Positions 34,784 to 43,971 of a stretch of 64,000 bases of DNA are shown here, one piece after another. The first letter of the stretch is position 1. Every line of letters starts with the position of its first letter. The stretch is taken from positions 1,426,001-1,490,000 of the forward strand of contig NZ_CP139971.1 of assembly GCF_034424545.1 (NCBI RefSeq), written 5' to 3'. The notes under the pieces were generated by a model. That model searched no databases. It was not told where the DNA came from and was given only the letters and a program-made list of their open reading frames with translations. A program made the translations under genes and the position numbers. Source of the DNA: Trinickia caryophylli (GTDB lineage Bacteria > Pseudomonadota > Gammaproteobacteria > Burkholderiales > Burkholderiaceae).

Positions 34784-35436
34784 CCGCACCGCATTCGCCC
34801 GAGGCGCGCCCGGCCTCAGCCAAGATCATCCTCGTCGACGATCACCCGCTCGTTCGCGACGGCCTGCGCCTGCGGCTCGAAGCCGTGCCGGGCCTCGAGG
34901 TCGCGGGCGAGGCCGGCAACGCGCAAGAAGCGCTCGCGCTCGCCGAAACGCTTTGTCCAGATCTCGCGCTGATGGACGTGGGGATGAACGGCATGAACGG
35001 GATCGTGCTGGCCGGGATTTTTCACGAGCGGTTCCCGGCCGTGCGCGTACTGATGCTCTCGATGCACGACAACATCGAATATGTGACGCAGGCCATGCGC
35101 GCCGGCGCAAGCGGATACGTACTCAAGGATTCGCCCGCCACCGAAATCGTCCATGCGATCGAGGCGGTACTGGAAAACCGGACCTACTTCAGCGCCGGCA
35201 TCGCGGCGCGCATGATCCAGGCAAGCGCTTTACAGACACCCGCGGACCGGCTCACGCCGCGCGAGACGCAGATTCTCGACGCGCTCGCCGAAGGCTTGTC
35301 GAGCAAGCAGATCGCCGAACGCTATGGGTTGTCGGTGCGCACGGTGGAAACGCACCGGCTCAATTTGAAGCGCAAGCTCGATATCGAAGGGCAGGCCGAA
35401 CTCATCAAGTTCGCCGTTGAGCGACGCCGGCCCTGA
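34780..35436 (+). CDS. LuxR/NarL-family response regulator
   Basis: This 218-aa protein has an N-terminal receiver with acidic pocket D20-D21 (ILVDDHPLVRDGLR) and phospho-acceptor D66 (LALMDVGMNGMNG), and a C-terminal LuxR helix-turn-helix (LTPRETQILDALAEGLSSKQ, IAERYGLSVRTVETHRLNLK). It overlaps the kinase gene by 4 bp. Expected to bind DNA in the 33152-33352 gap and control cstA-ybdD. Its stop lies in a hairpin shared with the convergent hpnM gene. Confidence 0.93.
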   Translation: MTAPHSPEARPASAKIILVDDHPLVRDGLRLRLEAVPGLEVAGEAGNAQEALALAETLCPDLALMDVGMNGMNGIVLAGIFHERFPAVRVLMLSMHDNIEYVTQAMRAGASGYVLKDSPATEIVHAIEAVLENRTYFSAGIAARMIQASALQTPADRLTPRETQILDALAEGLSSKQIAERYGLSVRTVETHRLNLKRKLDIEGQAELIKFAVERRRP

Positions 35437-35452
35437 AACAGCCGCCGGCGTC
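35423..35452. terminator. Hairpin between the convergent response regulator and hpnM genes
   Basis: GACGCCGG and CCGGCGTC form a perfect 8-bp stem spanning both stop codons. There is no T-run on either side, so it is at best a weak or Rho-assisted bidirectional terminator. Confidence 0.35.
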
Positions 35453-36047
35453 ACTGCTCGCGTGCGTTGTGCTTCTTCAGGTAGTCGATGAGGCCGGGCA
35501 CGCCGCCTTGTTGCAGTTGCGACTTGAACTGGCCCTGATAAACCTGAATCAGCCAAGCCCCCGACATGTCGATGTCGTAGATTTTCCAGGCGCCGTTCAC
35601 CTTGCTCAGCCGATAGCCCACGGTCTGGCTATCGCCGGGCGTCGTTACCGTCGACATGACGAGCGCATCGTTGGCCGTGGCCGTGTCCTGCTTGAACGTG
35701 AACTTGGCATCCTGATTGCCCAATTGCGCAAGCGAGGCCGCATAGGTGCGCGTCATCAGCGTGCGGAACTGGTCGCTCAGCGCCTTTTGCTGCTCCGGCG
35801 TGGCCTGCTTGAAGGCCTCGCCAACGGCGATGCGCGCCGTGCGGTCGAAGTTGGTGGCCGGAATGAAGTTGTCCTGAACGATCTGCGTGATCTTGGGCAG
35901 ATCGCCGCCCCGCGCGGCAGGATCCTTCTTCATGGCGTCGACCGTGCCGACAACCGCGTGCTTGACCACGTCGAGGGGCGCGCTTTGCGCATACGCCGCT
36001 GCGCTGACGAAGGCCGCGGCAAAAAAAGCAAACAAGTGACGTTTCAT
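35451..36047 (-). CDS. hpnM: Hopanoid-associated MlaC-like periplasmic lipid carrier HpnM
   Basis: This 198-aa protein starts at ATG 36047 with a Sec signal (MKRHLFAFFAAAFVSAAAYA, then QSAP). The mature part is the MlaC/Ttg2D fold: ITQIVQDNFIPATNFDRTAR, EQQKALSDQFRTLMTRTYAA, and a C-terminal VNGAWKIYDIDMSGAWLIQV, which matches the usual W-K-I-Y-D-V motif. In hopanoid loci such proteins (HpnM) are thought to shuttle hopanoids across the periplasm, with HpnN as the membrane component. It is divergent from hpnN over about 350 bp and begins hopanoid block B. Confidence 0.88.
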   Translation of the reverse strand: MKRHLFAFFAAAFVSAAAYAQSAPLDVVKHAVVGTVDAMKKDPAARGGDLPKITQIVQDNFIPATNFDRTARIAVGEAFKQATPEQQKALSDQFRTLMTRTYAASLAQLGNQDAKFTFKQDTATANDALVMSTVTTPGDSQTVGYRLSKVNGAWKIYDIDMSGAWLIQVYQGQFKSQLQQGGVPGLIDYLKKHNAREQ

Positions 36048-36401
36048 GGCAACCGAACTCGAATGTAAAAAGTGCAGGCCGGTGTCCCCAGGCATTCCCG
36101 CCGGGACTGCGGTCGTTGCGCAGTATACCGGGCCTCGCCCGGCCGCCGCCGCGATTGATACAGCTGCTTTCAAACGGATACGCGGCGATACCGTCCGCGC
36201 GCCAGCGCCCTGCCCGACGCGCCGGTACGGCGTGGATCGGGCGCGTCCCTGCGCCGCGCCCGCATTGTCCCTTCCGGCGGCGGCGCGGTCGCTACGAATT
36301 GCCGTAATCGCGCCTGCCAGCCCTTCGCCGACGGGCGAGCCGCGCGCGGGCCGGTATACTTGGGCGTTTTGCTTCTTCCGGCCTTTGCCGCCCCACCCTT
36401 C
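36048..36401. other. Divergent hpnM / hpnN intergenic region
   Basis: About 350 bp, mostly very GC-rich, with no gene that I can support. It must hold the promoters of hpnM and hpnN-mlaA. No clear -35/-10 pair or operator could be picked out; an in-frame TTG near 36360 could extend HpnN by 14 residues. Confidence 0.45.
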
Positions 36402-39020
36402 ATGCTGACGCCCCTTATCGTTCGCCTCGTTGCCTGGTCCGTGCGCCGCCCCATCTGGGTCGTCGCGCTCGCCCTCGCGCTTGCCGTGGCGAGCAGCGTC
36501 TACGTCGCCCAGCACTTTCGCATCAACACGGACGTCAGCAAGCTGCTCGAAAACGAGCCGCAATGGTCCGCGCTCAGTGAAGCGGTCGATCGCGCTTTTC
36601 CGCAGCGAAGCCAGACGATTCTCGCCGTAGTCGAAGCACCCGCGCCCGAACTCGCGGACGCGGCCGCCGATGCGCTGGCCGCCGAACTCAAGAAGCCCCC
36701 CTACGCCAGCAAGGCGGGCGACGTGACGCAGCCAGGCGGCGGCCCGTTCTTCGAGCACAACGGCCTGCTCTTCGTCTCGCCCCGCACACTGGCGGGCACC
36801 ACCTCGCAGTTGATCAGCGCCCGCCCGCTCGTCAATACCCTCGCCCACGATCCGAGCCTGACCGGTCTTGCCACGACGCTGTCCACCATGCTCGGCGTAC
36901 CGCTGGAGTCGGGACAGGTGACGCTGCCGGGCCTCGCCACCCTGCACGGGCGCAGCGCCGATACGGTCGATGCCGTGCTCGCCGGCAAGCCGGCAGCGTT
37001 CTCATGGCGCGCACTAGTAGACGCCGATGCCGCGCGCCAGCCCGCGCGCGCCTTCGTCACGGTGAGCCCCGTCGTGAACTACGCGGCACTGCGCGCGGGA
37101 GAAGAGGCATCGGCGGCCATTCGCACCGCCGCGCAGGCCATCGATCTCAAGCGCCACTATGGCGCCGTCGTGCGGCTCACGGGCGAGCAGCCGCTCGCGG
37201 ACGAGGAATTCGCCTCGGTCGAGGATGGCGCCATCGTCAACGGCATCGGCACGCTCGTGGTCGTGCTGGCGATCCTCTGGCTTGCCCTGCGCTCGAAACG
37301 GATGATCGGCGCGGTCTTCGTCACGCTCGCCGTCGGCCTGCCGATCACGGCGGCCTTGGGCCTCATGATGGTCGGCTCGCTGAACATGATCTCGGTCGCC
37401 TTCATGGTGCTTTTCGTCGGGCTCGGCGCGGATTTCGCGATCCAGTACGGCGTCAAGTACCGCGAGGAGCGCTACCGCGACGAACGGCTCGACCACGCGC
37501 TCGTGGGCGCCGCGCACTCGATGGGCATGCCGCTCACGCTCGCGGCGGCGGCCGTCGCGACGAGCTTCTTCTCGTTCCTGCCGACGGCTTTTCGCGGCGT
37601 GTCCGAGCTCGGCCTCATCGCCGGCGTGGGCATGATCGTCGCCTACTTCAGCACGATGACGCTGCTGCCCGCGCTGCTCAAGCTGCTCGCGCCGCCGGGC
37701 GAAGCGTCGCGGCCCGGCTTCGAGCGCCTCGCGCCGATCGACGACTATCTGCAAACGCATCGCAAGCCGATTCTGATCGGCACGCTCGTCGTAGTGATCG
37801 GCGCGTTGCCGCTGCTTGCGCGCCTGCACTTCGACTTCAATCCGCTCCACCTCAAGGATCCCACCACGGAGTCGATGGCCACGCTGCTCTCGCTCAAGGA
37901 TTCGCCGGAGGCGTCGGTCAACGACGTGACGGTGCTCGCGCAAACGCTCACGGCCGCGCAGGCCACAGCGCAGCGGCTCGCGGCCTTGCCCGAGGTGGGC
38001 CGCGCGACGACGCTCGCCTCGTTCATCCCCGACAGCCAGCCCGAGAAGCTCGCATCGATCCGCGCGACGGCCGACGCCTTGCTGCCGGCCCTGACGCAGC
38101 CGGTCGCCCCCAAGGCGAGCGATGCTCAGCGAGTGGCCGCGCTCAAACGCGCATCGAATCAACTCGCCTACGCGGCGGAAGACCACCCGGGCCCCGGCGC
38201 GGGCGAGGCCAAGCACCTGTCCGAGTCGCTTGCCCGCCTCGCCGCGGCCGACCCCGCCGCGCGCGACCGCGCCGAAGCCGCGTTCTCCGAGCCGCTTCGG
38301 CTTGCGCTGCGCCAACTGGCGATGCTGCTGCAGCCGGCCACGATCACGCGCGAAACGCTGCCGCCCGAGATCGTCCGCCAATGGGTGGCACCGGACGGCC
38401 GCGCTCTCGTGCAGATCTCGCCGCGGGTGCCGCCCGGCGTCGATCCGGGCGACGACGTCATGCTGCGCCGTTTTGCGAATGCGGTGAAAAAAGCCGACCC
38501 GGGCGCCATCGGCGGGCCGATCTCGATCCTCCATTCGGCCAATACGATCATCAAGGCGTTCTTGCAGGCGGCAGTGCTCGCGGTGTTGTCGATCACGGTG
38601 CTGCTCTGGATCACGCTCGGCCGTTTCGGCGACGTCCTGCGCACGCTCGTGCCGCTGCTCGTCTCGGCGCTCGTGACGCTCGAGCTTTGCGTCGTGTTCG
38701 GCATGCCGTTGAATTTCGCCAATATCATCGCGTTGCCGCTGATGCTCGGCGTAGGCGTGGCGTTCAAGGTCTATTTCGTGATGGCGTGGCGTGCGGGGCA
38801 AACGAGCCTGCTTGCTTCGAGCCTCACGCACGCGGTGTTGTTCAGCGCAGCGACCACGGCCACGGCCTTCGGCAGCCTCTGGCTGTCGCACCACCCGGGC
38901 ACCGCCAGCATGGGAAGGCTTCTCGCATTGGCGCTTTCGTGTACGCTCGTGGGCGCGGTGGTTTTCCAGCCGATATTGATGGGCAAACCGCGCGCCGAAC
39001 GCGCGCCAGAAACAGATTAA
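36402..39020 (+). CDS. hpnN: Hopanoid transporter HpnN (RND/MMPL family)
   Basis: This 872-aa RND-type inner-membrane protein has an N-terminal membrane segment ([20 protein letters not shown]), two large periplasmic loops, and two clusters of about five membrane segments (around 285-440 and 715-865). Seen family parts are LQSTS-type RND elements such as [20 protein letters not shown] with the conserved acidic residue in the membrane, and the [20 protein letters not shown] repeat. HpnN moves hopanoids from the inner toward the outer membrane. The ATG at 36402 lacks a strong ribosome site. It is followed 9 bp later by mlaA, forming an operon with the MlaC-like HpnM divergent. Confidence 0.92.
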   Translation: MLTPLIVRLVAWSVRRPIWVVALALALAVASSVYVAQHFRINTDVSKLLENEPQWSALSEAVDRAFPQRSQTILAVVEAPAPELADAAADALAAELKKPPYASKAGDVTQPGGGPFFEHNGLLFVSPRTLAGTTSQLISARPLVNTLAHDPSLTGLATTLSTMLGVPLESGQVTLPGLATLHGRSADTVDAVLAGKPAAFSWRALVDADAARQPARAFVTVSPVVNYAALRAGEEASAAIRTAAQAIDLKRHYGAVVRLTGEQPLADEEFASVEDGAIVNGIGTLVVVLAILWLALRSKRMIGAVFVTLAVGLPITAALGLMMVGSLNMISVAFMVLFVGLGADFAIQYGVKYREERYRDERLDHALVGAAHSMGMPLTLAAAAVATSFFSFLPTAFRGVSELGLIAGVGMIVAYFSTMTLLPALLKLLAPPGEASRPGFERLAPIDDYLQTHRKPILIGTLVVVIGALPLLARLHFDFNPLHLKDPTTESMATLLSLKDSPEASVNDVTVLAQTLTAAQATAQRLAALPEVGRATTLASFIPDSQPEKLASIRATADALLPALTQPVAPKASDAQRVAALKRASNQLAYAAEDHPGPGAGEAKHLSESLARLAAADPAARDRAEAAFSEPLRLALRQLAMLLQPATITRETLPPEIVRQWVAPDGRALVQISPRVPPGVDPGDDVMLRRFANAVKKADPGAIGGPISILHSANTIIKAFLQAAVLAVLSITVLLWITLGRFGDVLRTLVPLLVSALVTLELCVVFGMPLNFANIIALPLMLGVGVAFKVYFVMAWRAGQTSLLASSLTHAVLFSAATTATAFGSLWLSHHPGTASMGRLLALALSCTLVGAVVFQPILMGKPRAERAPETD

Positions 39021-39029
39021 AAAGTATTC

Positions 39030-39917
39030 ATGGAAAAAATGCGGACTCTGGCCGCGGCGCTCGCCGCCGCGGCGCTATTTTCCGGCTGCGCGAGCGCACC
39101 GAACCGGACTGCGGGCGACCCCCTGGAGCCGATGAATCGCGCGGTCTTCCGGTTCAACGATGCCGTCGATCAGAGCCTCGCCGTGCCGATCGCGAAGGGC
39201 TATCAGAAAATCACGCCGCATCCGCTGCGCACGGCAATCAGCAACTTCTTCTCGAACCTGGGCGACCTCAGCAACATCGCCAACGAGCTGCTGCAGCTGA
39301 AAATCACCGATGCCACGCAGGATCTGATGCGTTTCACGATGAATACGACGTTCGGCATCGGCGGTCTCATCGATTTCGCGACGCTCGCGCGGCTGCCCAA
39401 GCACCATCAGGACTTCGGCCTCACGCTCGGCCGCTGGGGCGTGCCCTCCGGGCCCTACCTCGTACTGCCGGTATTCGGACCGAGCACGTTCCGCGACAGC
39501 GTCGGGCTCGCCGTCGACGTACGATTCAATCCGCTGAACTACATCGAGCCTTCGGCGCGCACGCCGCTCTACATTCTTCAATTCGTCAGCGCGCGCTCCG
39601 ATATGCTCGGTGCCACGAACATCCTCCAGCAGGCCGCACTGGACAAATACTCGTTCGTGCGCGACGCCTATCTCCAGCAACGCCATTCGCGGCTCAACAG
39701 CGGCGGCGGCGCCGGTTCGCCGGCCTTGCCCGATTACGGCGACGACGACCAGGATTCGAGTCCCGCGCCGGCCGCCCCCGAAGCAGCAAGCGGCGCGGCG
39801 GGCGCCGAGCCTGCCTCGGGTGCGAAGCCCGCGGCAGCTACGACTACCGCAACGCCGGCTTCAGCCGCTCCGGATACGGCCAGTGCGCCGGCAGCGGCAC
39901 CGCTGCCCGGCAACTGA
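39030..39917 (+). CDS. MlaA/VacJ-family outer-membrane lipoprotein in the hopanoid locus
   Basis: This 295-aa lipoprotein has signal MEKMRTLAAALAAAALFSGC with lipobox FSGC (C20). The MlaA body follows: DPLEPMNRAVFRFNDAVDQS, LGDLSNIANELLQLKI, then TFGIGGLIDFATL and GVPSGPYLVLPVFGPSTFRD, all standard. Residues after about 225 form an Ala/Pro/Ser-rich tail of about 70 residues that is longer than in E. coli MlaA. Together with HpnM and HpnN it gives a full Mla-like path (inner membrane, periplasm, outer membrane) that is likely dedicated to hopanoids. Confidence 0.92.
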   Translation: MEKMRTLAAALAAAALFSGCASAPNRTAGDPLEPMNRAVFRFNDAVDQSLAVPIAKGYQKITPHPLRTAISNFFSNLGDLSNIANELLQLKITDATQDLMRFTMNTTFGIGGLIDFATLARLPKHHQDFGLTLGRWGVPSGPYLVLPVFGPSTFRDSVGLAVDVRFNPLNYIEPSARTPLYILQFVSARSDMLGATNILQQAALDKYSFVRDAYLQQRHSRLNSGGGAGSPALPDYGDDDQDSSPAPAAPEAASGAAGAEPASGAKPAAATTTATPASAAPDTASAPAAAPLPGN

Positions 39918-39949
39918 TCGACGATCGATCCCGAAGCATCCAGTAATCG

Positions 39950-39978
39950 AAAAAAGGGCGGCTCGTCGAAAGCCGCCC
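39950..39978 (-). terminator. Terminator for the hpnD-shc-hpnG operon
   Basis: GGGCGGCT and AGCCGCCC form an 8-bp GC-rich stem at 39956-39978 with a 7-nt loop. On the minus strand it is followed by six T (the AAAAAA on the plus strand at 39950-39955), a classical intrinsic terminator placed 31 bp after the hpnG stop. The plus-strand mlaA also ends here but no T-run follows in that direction. Confidence 0.85.
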
Positions 39979-40008
39979 CACGCTTCGCAACCAAACGCGT
40001 CCAGCCCC

Positions 40009-40704
40009 TCACTCGAAGAAGCCCAGACCATCGCCGAGTACACGCCTTGCCGCCACGAGCGTCTTACGCGCCGCTCGCGCATCGGCGGCGAGGCGGATCA
40101 GATCGCGCAGTTGCCTCGGCGCACGGGCCAGTTCGGCCAGGATCGGCAGCAACGCGGTCGAGCCGTCATCGCGCAATCCGGCCATCGCCGCAGGCGGCAG
40201 CGAACGCCAGGCCGGGTCGACCACCACGCGGCATGCCGCGAACGGCAGCCCGCGCGTACCGGCCATCGCCGCCGCGATATGCGATTCCATGTCCACCGCA
40301 AGCGCTCCATGCGCCTGATTCAGCGCGCGCTTCGCCTCGACACCCGTCACGGCCTGCGCTACGGCAGCCAACGTGCCGCGGTGTATCGGAAACGTCGCGC
40401 CCGACGCAGCGAGCCGGTCCGCGATGCGTTCCGTCCACCGCGGATCGGCCTGCGTGCGGCCGAACGGACCATCGATCCGATCGGCGACGATGAGCGTGCC
40501 CGGCATCAGCCCGTCGGCCAGGCCGCCTGCCGTTCCGAAGCTGATGATGCCCGACGCGCCATCGGCCAGCGCCTCGGCAAGCGCCTGCTGGAGGAGGTCA
40601 GTCCGGGCCGCGTGAACCGTGCGCACGCCGGCTCCGCGCGCGATGCGCGCTTCGAACGCCATCCCCGTAACAGCAATGACGGGCACGGCTGCCCGCTCGA
40701 TCAT
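40009..40704 (-). CDS. hpnG: Hopanoid-associated phosphorylase HpnG
   Basis: This 231-aa nucleoside-phosphorylase-fold protein begins MIERAAVPVIAVTGMAFEAR, followed by GIISFGTAGGLADGLMPGTL (the phosphate-binding GTAGG) and AVDMESHIAAAMAG (the ribose-binding M-E motif). HpnG removes adenine from adenosylhopane to give ribosyl-hopane derivatives. The ATG at 40704 lies 3 bp from the shc stop; a GTG at 40710 overlaps that stop (GTGA) and is equally possible, so translation is coupled. It is last in the hpnD-shc-hpnG operon. Confidence 0.9.
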   Translation of the reverse strand: MIERAAVPVIAVTGMAFEARIARGAGVRTVHAARTDLLQQALAEALADGASGIISFGTAGGLADGLMPGTLIVADRIDGPFGRTQADPRWTERIADRLAASGATFPIHRGTLAAVAQAVTGVEAKRALNQAHGALAVDMESHIAAAMAGTRGLPFAACRVVVDPAWRSLPPAAMAGLRDDGSTALLPILAELARAPRQLRDLIRLAADARAARKTLVAARRVLGDGLGFFE

Positions 40705-40706
40705 CG

Positions 40707-42701
40707 TCACAGCCCGACCGATACACGCACGCGCTTGTCGCGCTTGAGATTGCGATAGCGCGCCAGTGCCCAGAGCGGGAAGAACTTGCGGTAGCCGTGG
40801 TAGCGCAGGTAGAAGACACGCGGAAATCCCGTTGCCGTGAATCGCGTCTCGTCCCACAGCCCGTGCTCGCGCTGCGTACGCATCAGATAAGCGATGCCGC
40901 GCCCGACCGACGGGTGATCCACGACGCCTGCCGCCATGAGGCCAATGAGCGCCCATGAGGTCTGCGACGCGGTACTCGGCGCGCGCTCGTAGCCGCGATA
41001 GTCGAGCTTGTAGCTCGCGCCATCCTCGCCCCAGCCGCCATCCGGGTTCTGAATCGATATGAGCCACTGCGCGGCCCGCTGGACCCTTGCGTCATCGTGC
41101 GCGATGCCCGCCGCGTTGAGCGCACTCAGCGCCGTCCAGGTGCCGTAGATGTAGTTCATGCCCCAGCGGCCGTACCAACTGCCATCGGCTTCCTGCTCGG
41201 CGAGCATGTAATCGTACGCACGTCGCGCAGGCTCGCTCGTGCCCGGCATTTCGCCCAGTTGCGCGAGCATCGACAGGCAGCGGCCCGATACGTCGGCCGT
41301 CGGCGGATCGAGCAACGCGCCATGATCGGAAAACGGGATGTTGTTCAGGTAGTAATGCGTGTTCTCGGGCTCGAACGCGCCCCACCCGCCATTACTGCTC
41401 TGCATGCCGACCACCCACTCGCGCGCGCGGGCAATCGTTTCGCGGTAGAGCTCATCCGAGCCGGTCAGCTTCGCGGCCCGATCCATGGCCAGTACCACGA
41501 CAGCCGTGTCGTCCACATCCGGGTAGTGCGGGTTCGCGTACTGGAACGCCCAGCCGCCGGGCCGCACATTCGGGCGTCGCGAGACCCAGTCGCCGCGTAC
41601 GTCGAGGATCTGCAGCGGCCGCAGCCATTCGAGGCCGCGCAAGGCGGCCTGCTCGGCGCGCGGCAGCTCGGTTTCGAGCAGCGCATGCGCAGCGAGCGAG
41701 GTGTCCCATACCGGCGAAAGGCAGGGCTGGCAATAAGCCTCGTCCTCGCCCACCACCAGCAGTTTCTCGATCGAGGCACGCGCGATGGCACGATGAGGAT
41801 GGTCGGGCGGGTAGCCGAGCGTGTCGTACATCATCACGGCATTGGCCATTGCCGGGAAAATCGCGCCGAGGCCGTCCTCGCCGTTCAGCCGTTCGTCGAC
41901 GAACGCCACGGCCGCCCCGATGGCCCGATTGCGCGAATCCTTCGGAAAGAAGCGGTCGAGCGCGCGCAGGACCGTATCCACTGCACGGAACACGGCGAAC
42001 CATCCGCGGTTCTGATGCGGCGCGCGCGGCAGAAGCCCGACGTCGGACGCAGTTCCGCGAAAGAGTTCGTCGATACGCACGCCACACGGATTGCGCGCTT
42101 GCGGCCGCCGCGCGTTGAGCACGAGCAACGGCACGATCACCGTGCGCGCCCAGTACGATACCTTCGAGAGATGAAACGGAAACCACTTCGGCAGCAGCGT
42201 GATTTCGACCGGCATCATCGGTACCGCACGCCACGGAATCACACCATAGAGCGCGAGCAGAATCCGCGTGAATACGTTGACGGCTTCCGCTCCGCCCGCC
42301 GCCAGGATCGCGCGGCGCGCGCGCTGCATGTGCTCGGCGTTTTCGGGTTCGCCCGCCATTTTCAGGGCGAAGTAGGCCTTCACGCTCGCGCTGACGTCGA
42401 GCGCGCCGTCGGTGAAGAGCGGCCAGCCGCCATCGGCGAGCTGAATGCGGCGCAGGTATCGGACGATCTTGCGCTCGAGCTCGACGTTCGGCGTTTCGCC
42501 GAGGTAATGCACGAGCAGGATGTATTCGGCGGGAATCGTCGAATCCGCCTCGAGTTCGTAGACCCAATGGCCGTCCGGATGCTGCGCCGCGAGAATCGCA
42601 TCGGTCGCGCGGGCGATCGAGGTCTCGAGCGAATCGGCGAGCGGCTCACCCTTCGTCGCATCGAGCGGCGCCGCGGTAGCGGCTGCGGAAAAGTCGTTCA
42701 T
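40707..42701 (-). CDS. shc: Squalene-hopene cyclase
   Basis: This 664-aa class II terpene cyclase converts squalene to hopene/hopanol on the inner membrane. The catalytic acid motif is DVDD-TA at 395-400. Many QW repeats are visible, for example QLADGGWPLF, PGGWAFQY, QSSNGGWGAFE, EQEADGSWYGRWG and QNPDGGWGED. Length and order match bacterial Shc. It follows hpnD by 120 bp and precedes hpnG by 3 bp on the same strand. No missing residues are seen. Confidence 0.97.
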   Translation of the reverse strand: MNDFSAAATAAPLDATKGEPLADSLETSIARATDAILAAQHPDGHWVYELEADSTIPAEYILLVHYLGETPNVELERKIVRYLRRIQLADGGWPLFTDGALDVSASVKAYFALKMAGEPENAEHMQRARRAILAAGGAEAVNVFTRILLALYGVIPWRAVPMMPVEITLLPKWFPFHLSKVSYWARTVIVPLLVLNARRPQARNPCGVRIDELFRGTASDVGLLPRAPHQNRGWFAVFRAVDTVLRALDRFFPKDSRNRAIGAAVAFVDERLNGEDGLGAIFPAMANAVMMYDTLGYPPDHPHRAIARASIEKLLVVGEDEAYCQPCLSPVWDTSLAAHALLETELPRAEQAALRGLEWLRPLQILDVRGDWVSRRPNVRPGGWAFQYANPHYPDVDDTAVVVLAMDRAAKLTGSDELYRETIARAREWVVGMQSSNGGWGAFEPENTHYYLNNIPFSDHGALLDPPTADVSGRCLSMLAQLGEMPGTSEPARRAYDYMLAEQEADGSWYGRWGMNYIYGTWTALSALNAAGIAHDDARVQRAAQWLISIQNPDGGWGEDGASYKLDYRGYERAPSTASQTSWALIGLMAAGVVDHPSVGRGIAYLMRTQREHGLWDETRFTATGFPRVFYLRYHGYRKFFPLWALARYRNLKRDKRVRVSVGL

Positions 42702-42821
42702 CGGCTATTGATCTGTTGGATTGAAAAGCACGGCCTGCCGCTTGCGTCGCGCGGCACGGCCTTCCAGCGAAATGGACGACGCGCCCGCGGCACGCCGGCA
42801 CCGGCCCCTCTGCCCTTCTCG

Positions 42822-43670
42822 TCAGAAAAAGGCGTAGCGCGCAACGATCCACATCAGCCGCAGACGCGGCTTCGTCACGGGGGTGCGCGGCACATCGAAA
42901 CCTCGCTCGAGCGTCCGCTCGAGCAAGCAGCGATAAACGCCCGACATGATACGCGGGGCGCGCACCGCCTTTTTCGGCGATGCGTCCATGATGGCATCCG
43001 CCTGCCGGAAATGTTCGAGCGCCCGCTCGGCCAGCGTCGCGCACACGCGCGGCAGCGAGGGGTCGTCTGCGATCTCCGCCGGATTCGTCGCGGCGATACC
43101 CTCGCGCGCAAGCAGCTCGCGCGGCAGATAGCACCGATTGATCGCGGCGTCCTCGTCGATGTCGCGCAAAATGTTCGTTAATTGAAGCGCGCGGCCGAGG
43201 TGATGCGACAACGCGCGCCCCGGCTCCTCCGACATCCCGAAAACTCTCACCGAAAGACGCCCCGCAGCACTCGCCACGCGGTCGCAATAAAGATCGAGCG
43301 TGGCCTCGTCGGGCGCACAGATATCGGCGGCCGCGTCCATCGCCATGCCGTCGATCATGGCGTGGAAATCCTCGCGGCGCAGATCGAACGTGCGGATGTG
43401 ACGCGTAAGCGCCGCCAACACCGGCCGCGGCGCGCCGGCGTAGCAGGCGTCGATGTCTTCGCGCCAGCGCGTGAGCCCGGCGCTGCGTTCCGTGCGCGGC
43501 GCATCGCTGTCGGCAATGTCGTCCACCGCGCGGCAGAACGCGTAGATCTGGTACATCGCATCACGTTGCGCAGCCGGCAGGATGCGCATCGCCAGATAGA
43601 ACGAGCTGCCCGAAGTCACGGCAGCGGCGTCGGTCTCTGGTTCTTCCGCGACGAGGTTTGATACGGCCAA
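42822..43670 (-). CDS. hpnD: Presqualene diphosphate synthase HpnD
   Basis: This 282-aa head-to-head prenyl synthase joins two farnesyl diphosphates to presqualene diphosphate. The first aspartate motif is AVDDIAD (D50-D54), the second is in LTNILRDIDEDAAINRCYLP, and RVFGMSEEPG is typical of HpnD. I choose a TTG start at 43670: it has AGCGGAG 6 bases upstream and gives the usual length; ATG at 43826 would add 52 residues of arginine-rich sequence without match. First gene of hpnD-shc-hpnG. HpnC and HpnE, which complete squalene formation in many bacteria, are not in this window. Confidence 0.9.
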   Translation of the reverse strand: MAVSNLVAEEPETDAAAVTSGSSFYLAMRILPAAQRDAMYQIYAFCRAVDDIADSDAPRTERSAGLTRWREDIDACYAGAPRPVLAALTRHIRTFDLRREDFHAMIDGMAMDAAADICAPDEATLDLYCDRVASAAGRLSVRVFGMSEEPGRALSHHLGRALQLTNILRDIDEDAAINRCYLPRELLAREGIAATNPAEIADDPSLPRVCATLAERALEHFRQADAIMDASPKKAVRAPRIMSGVYRCLLERTLERGFDVPRTPVTKPRLRLMWIVARYAFF

Positions 43671-43971
43671 GGCGAGCTCCGCTGTGGCGCCCTCATGGGC
43701 GATGGATGATCGATGCTGTCCAGGCGGCGCGCCGCGCTGGCACCAGGGCCTGTTCACGCCGATTGCAGGCTTGCGAACGTGCCTTGCCGGCCGCGCGGTG
43801 CAAGGAGCGAGGGGGCGCATAGCCACGGCCTATTGCGATGACGAACAACGCCGCGGTGCGCCGGCAACGCGCAAAAGTATACCAACGTTTCCTGGGCTCG
43901 GTCGGCAGATGGAACGACCGTACGAAACGCCACCTCCGCGCTAGGGATGCCGGCCCCGGCCGGCGCCCGTG
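43671..43971. other. Intergenic region between hpnD and the diguanylate cyclase operon
   Basis: About 300 bp with no supported gene. A GC-rich palindrome GCCGGCCCCGGCCGGC at 43949-43964 lies just after the cyclase stop and may act as a hairpin terminator for that minus-strand operon. The hpnD promoter should lie in the remainder, but no convincing boxes are seen. Confidence 0.4.

Noticed and set aside
37004..39946. A 980-codon open frame overlapping hpnN and mlaA, and a 626-codon frame on the opposite strand (37014-38894)
   Set aside because: Very Arg/Ala-rich products with no family pattern, in the shadow of two well-supported genes; typical of high-GC third-position bias.
41097..43181. A 694-codon plus-strand frame opposite shc and hpnD
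   Set aside because: Shadow frame; no ribosome site, no domain.
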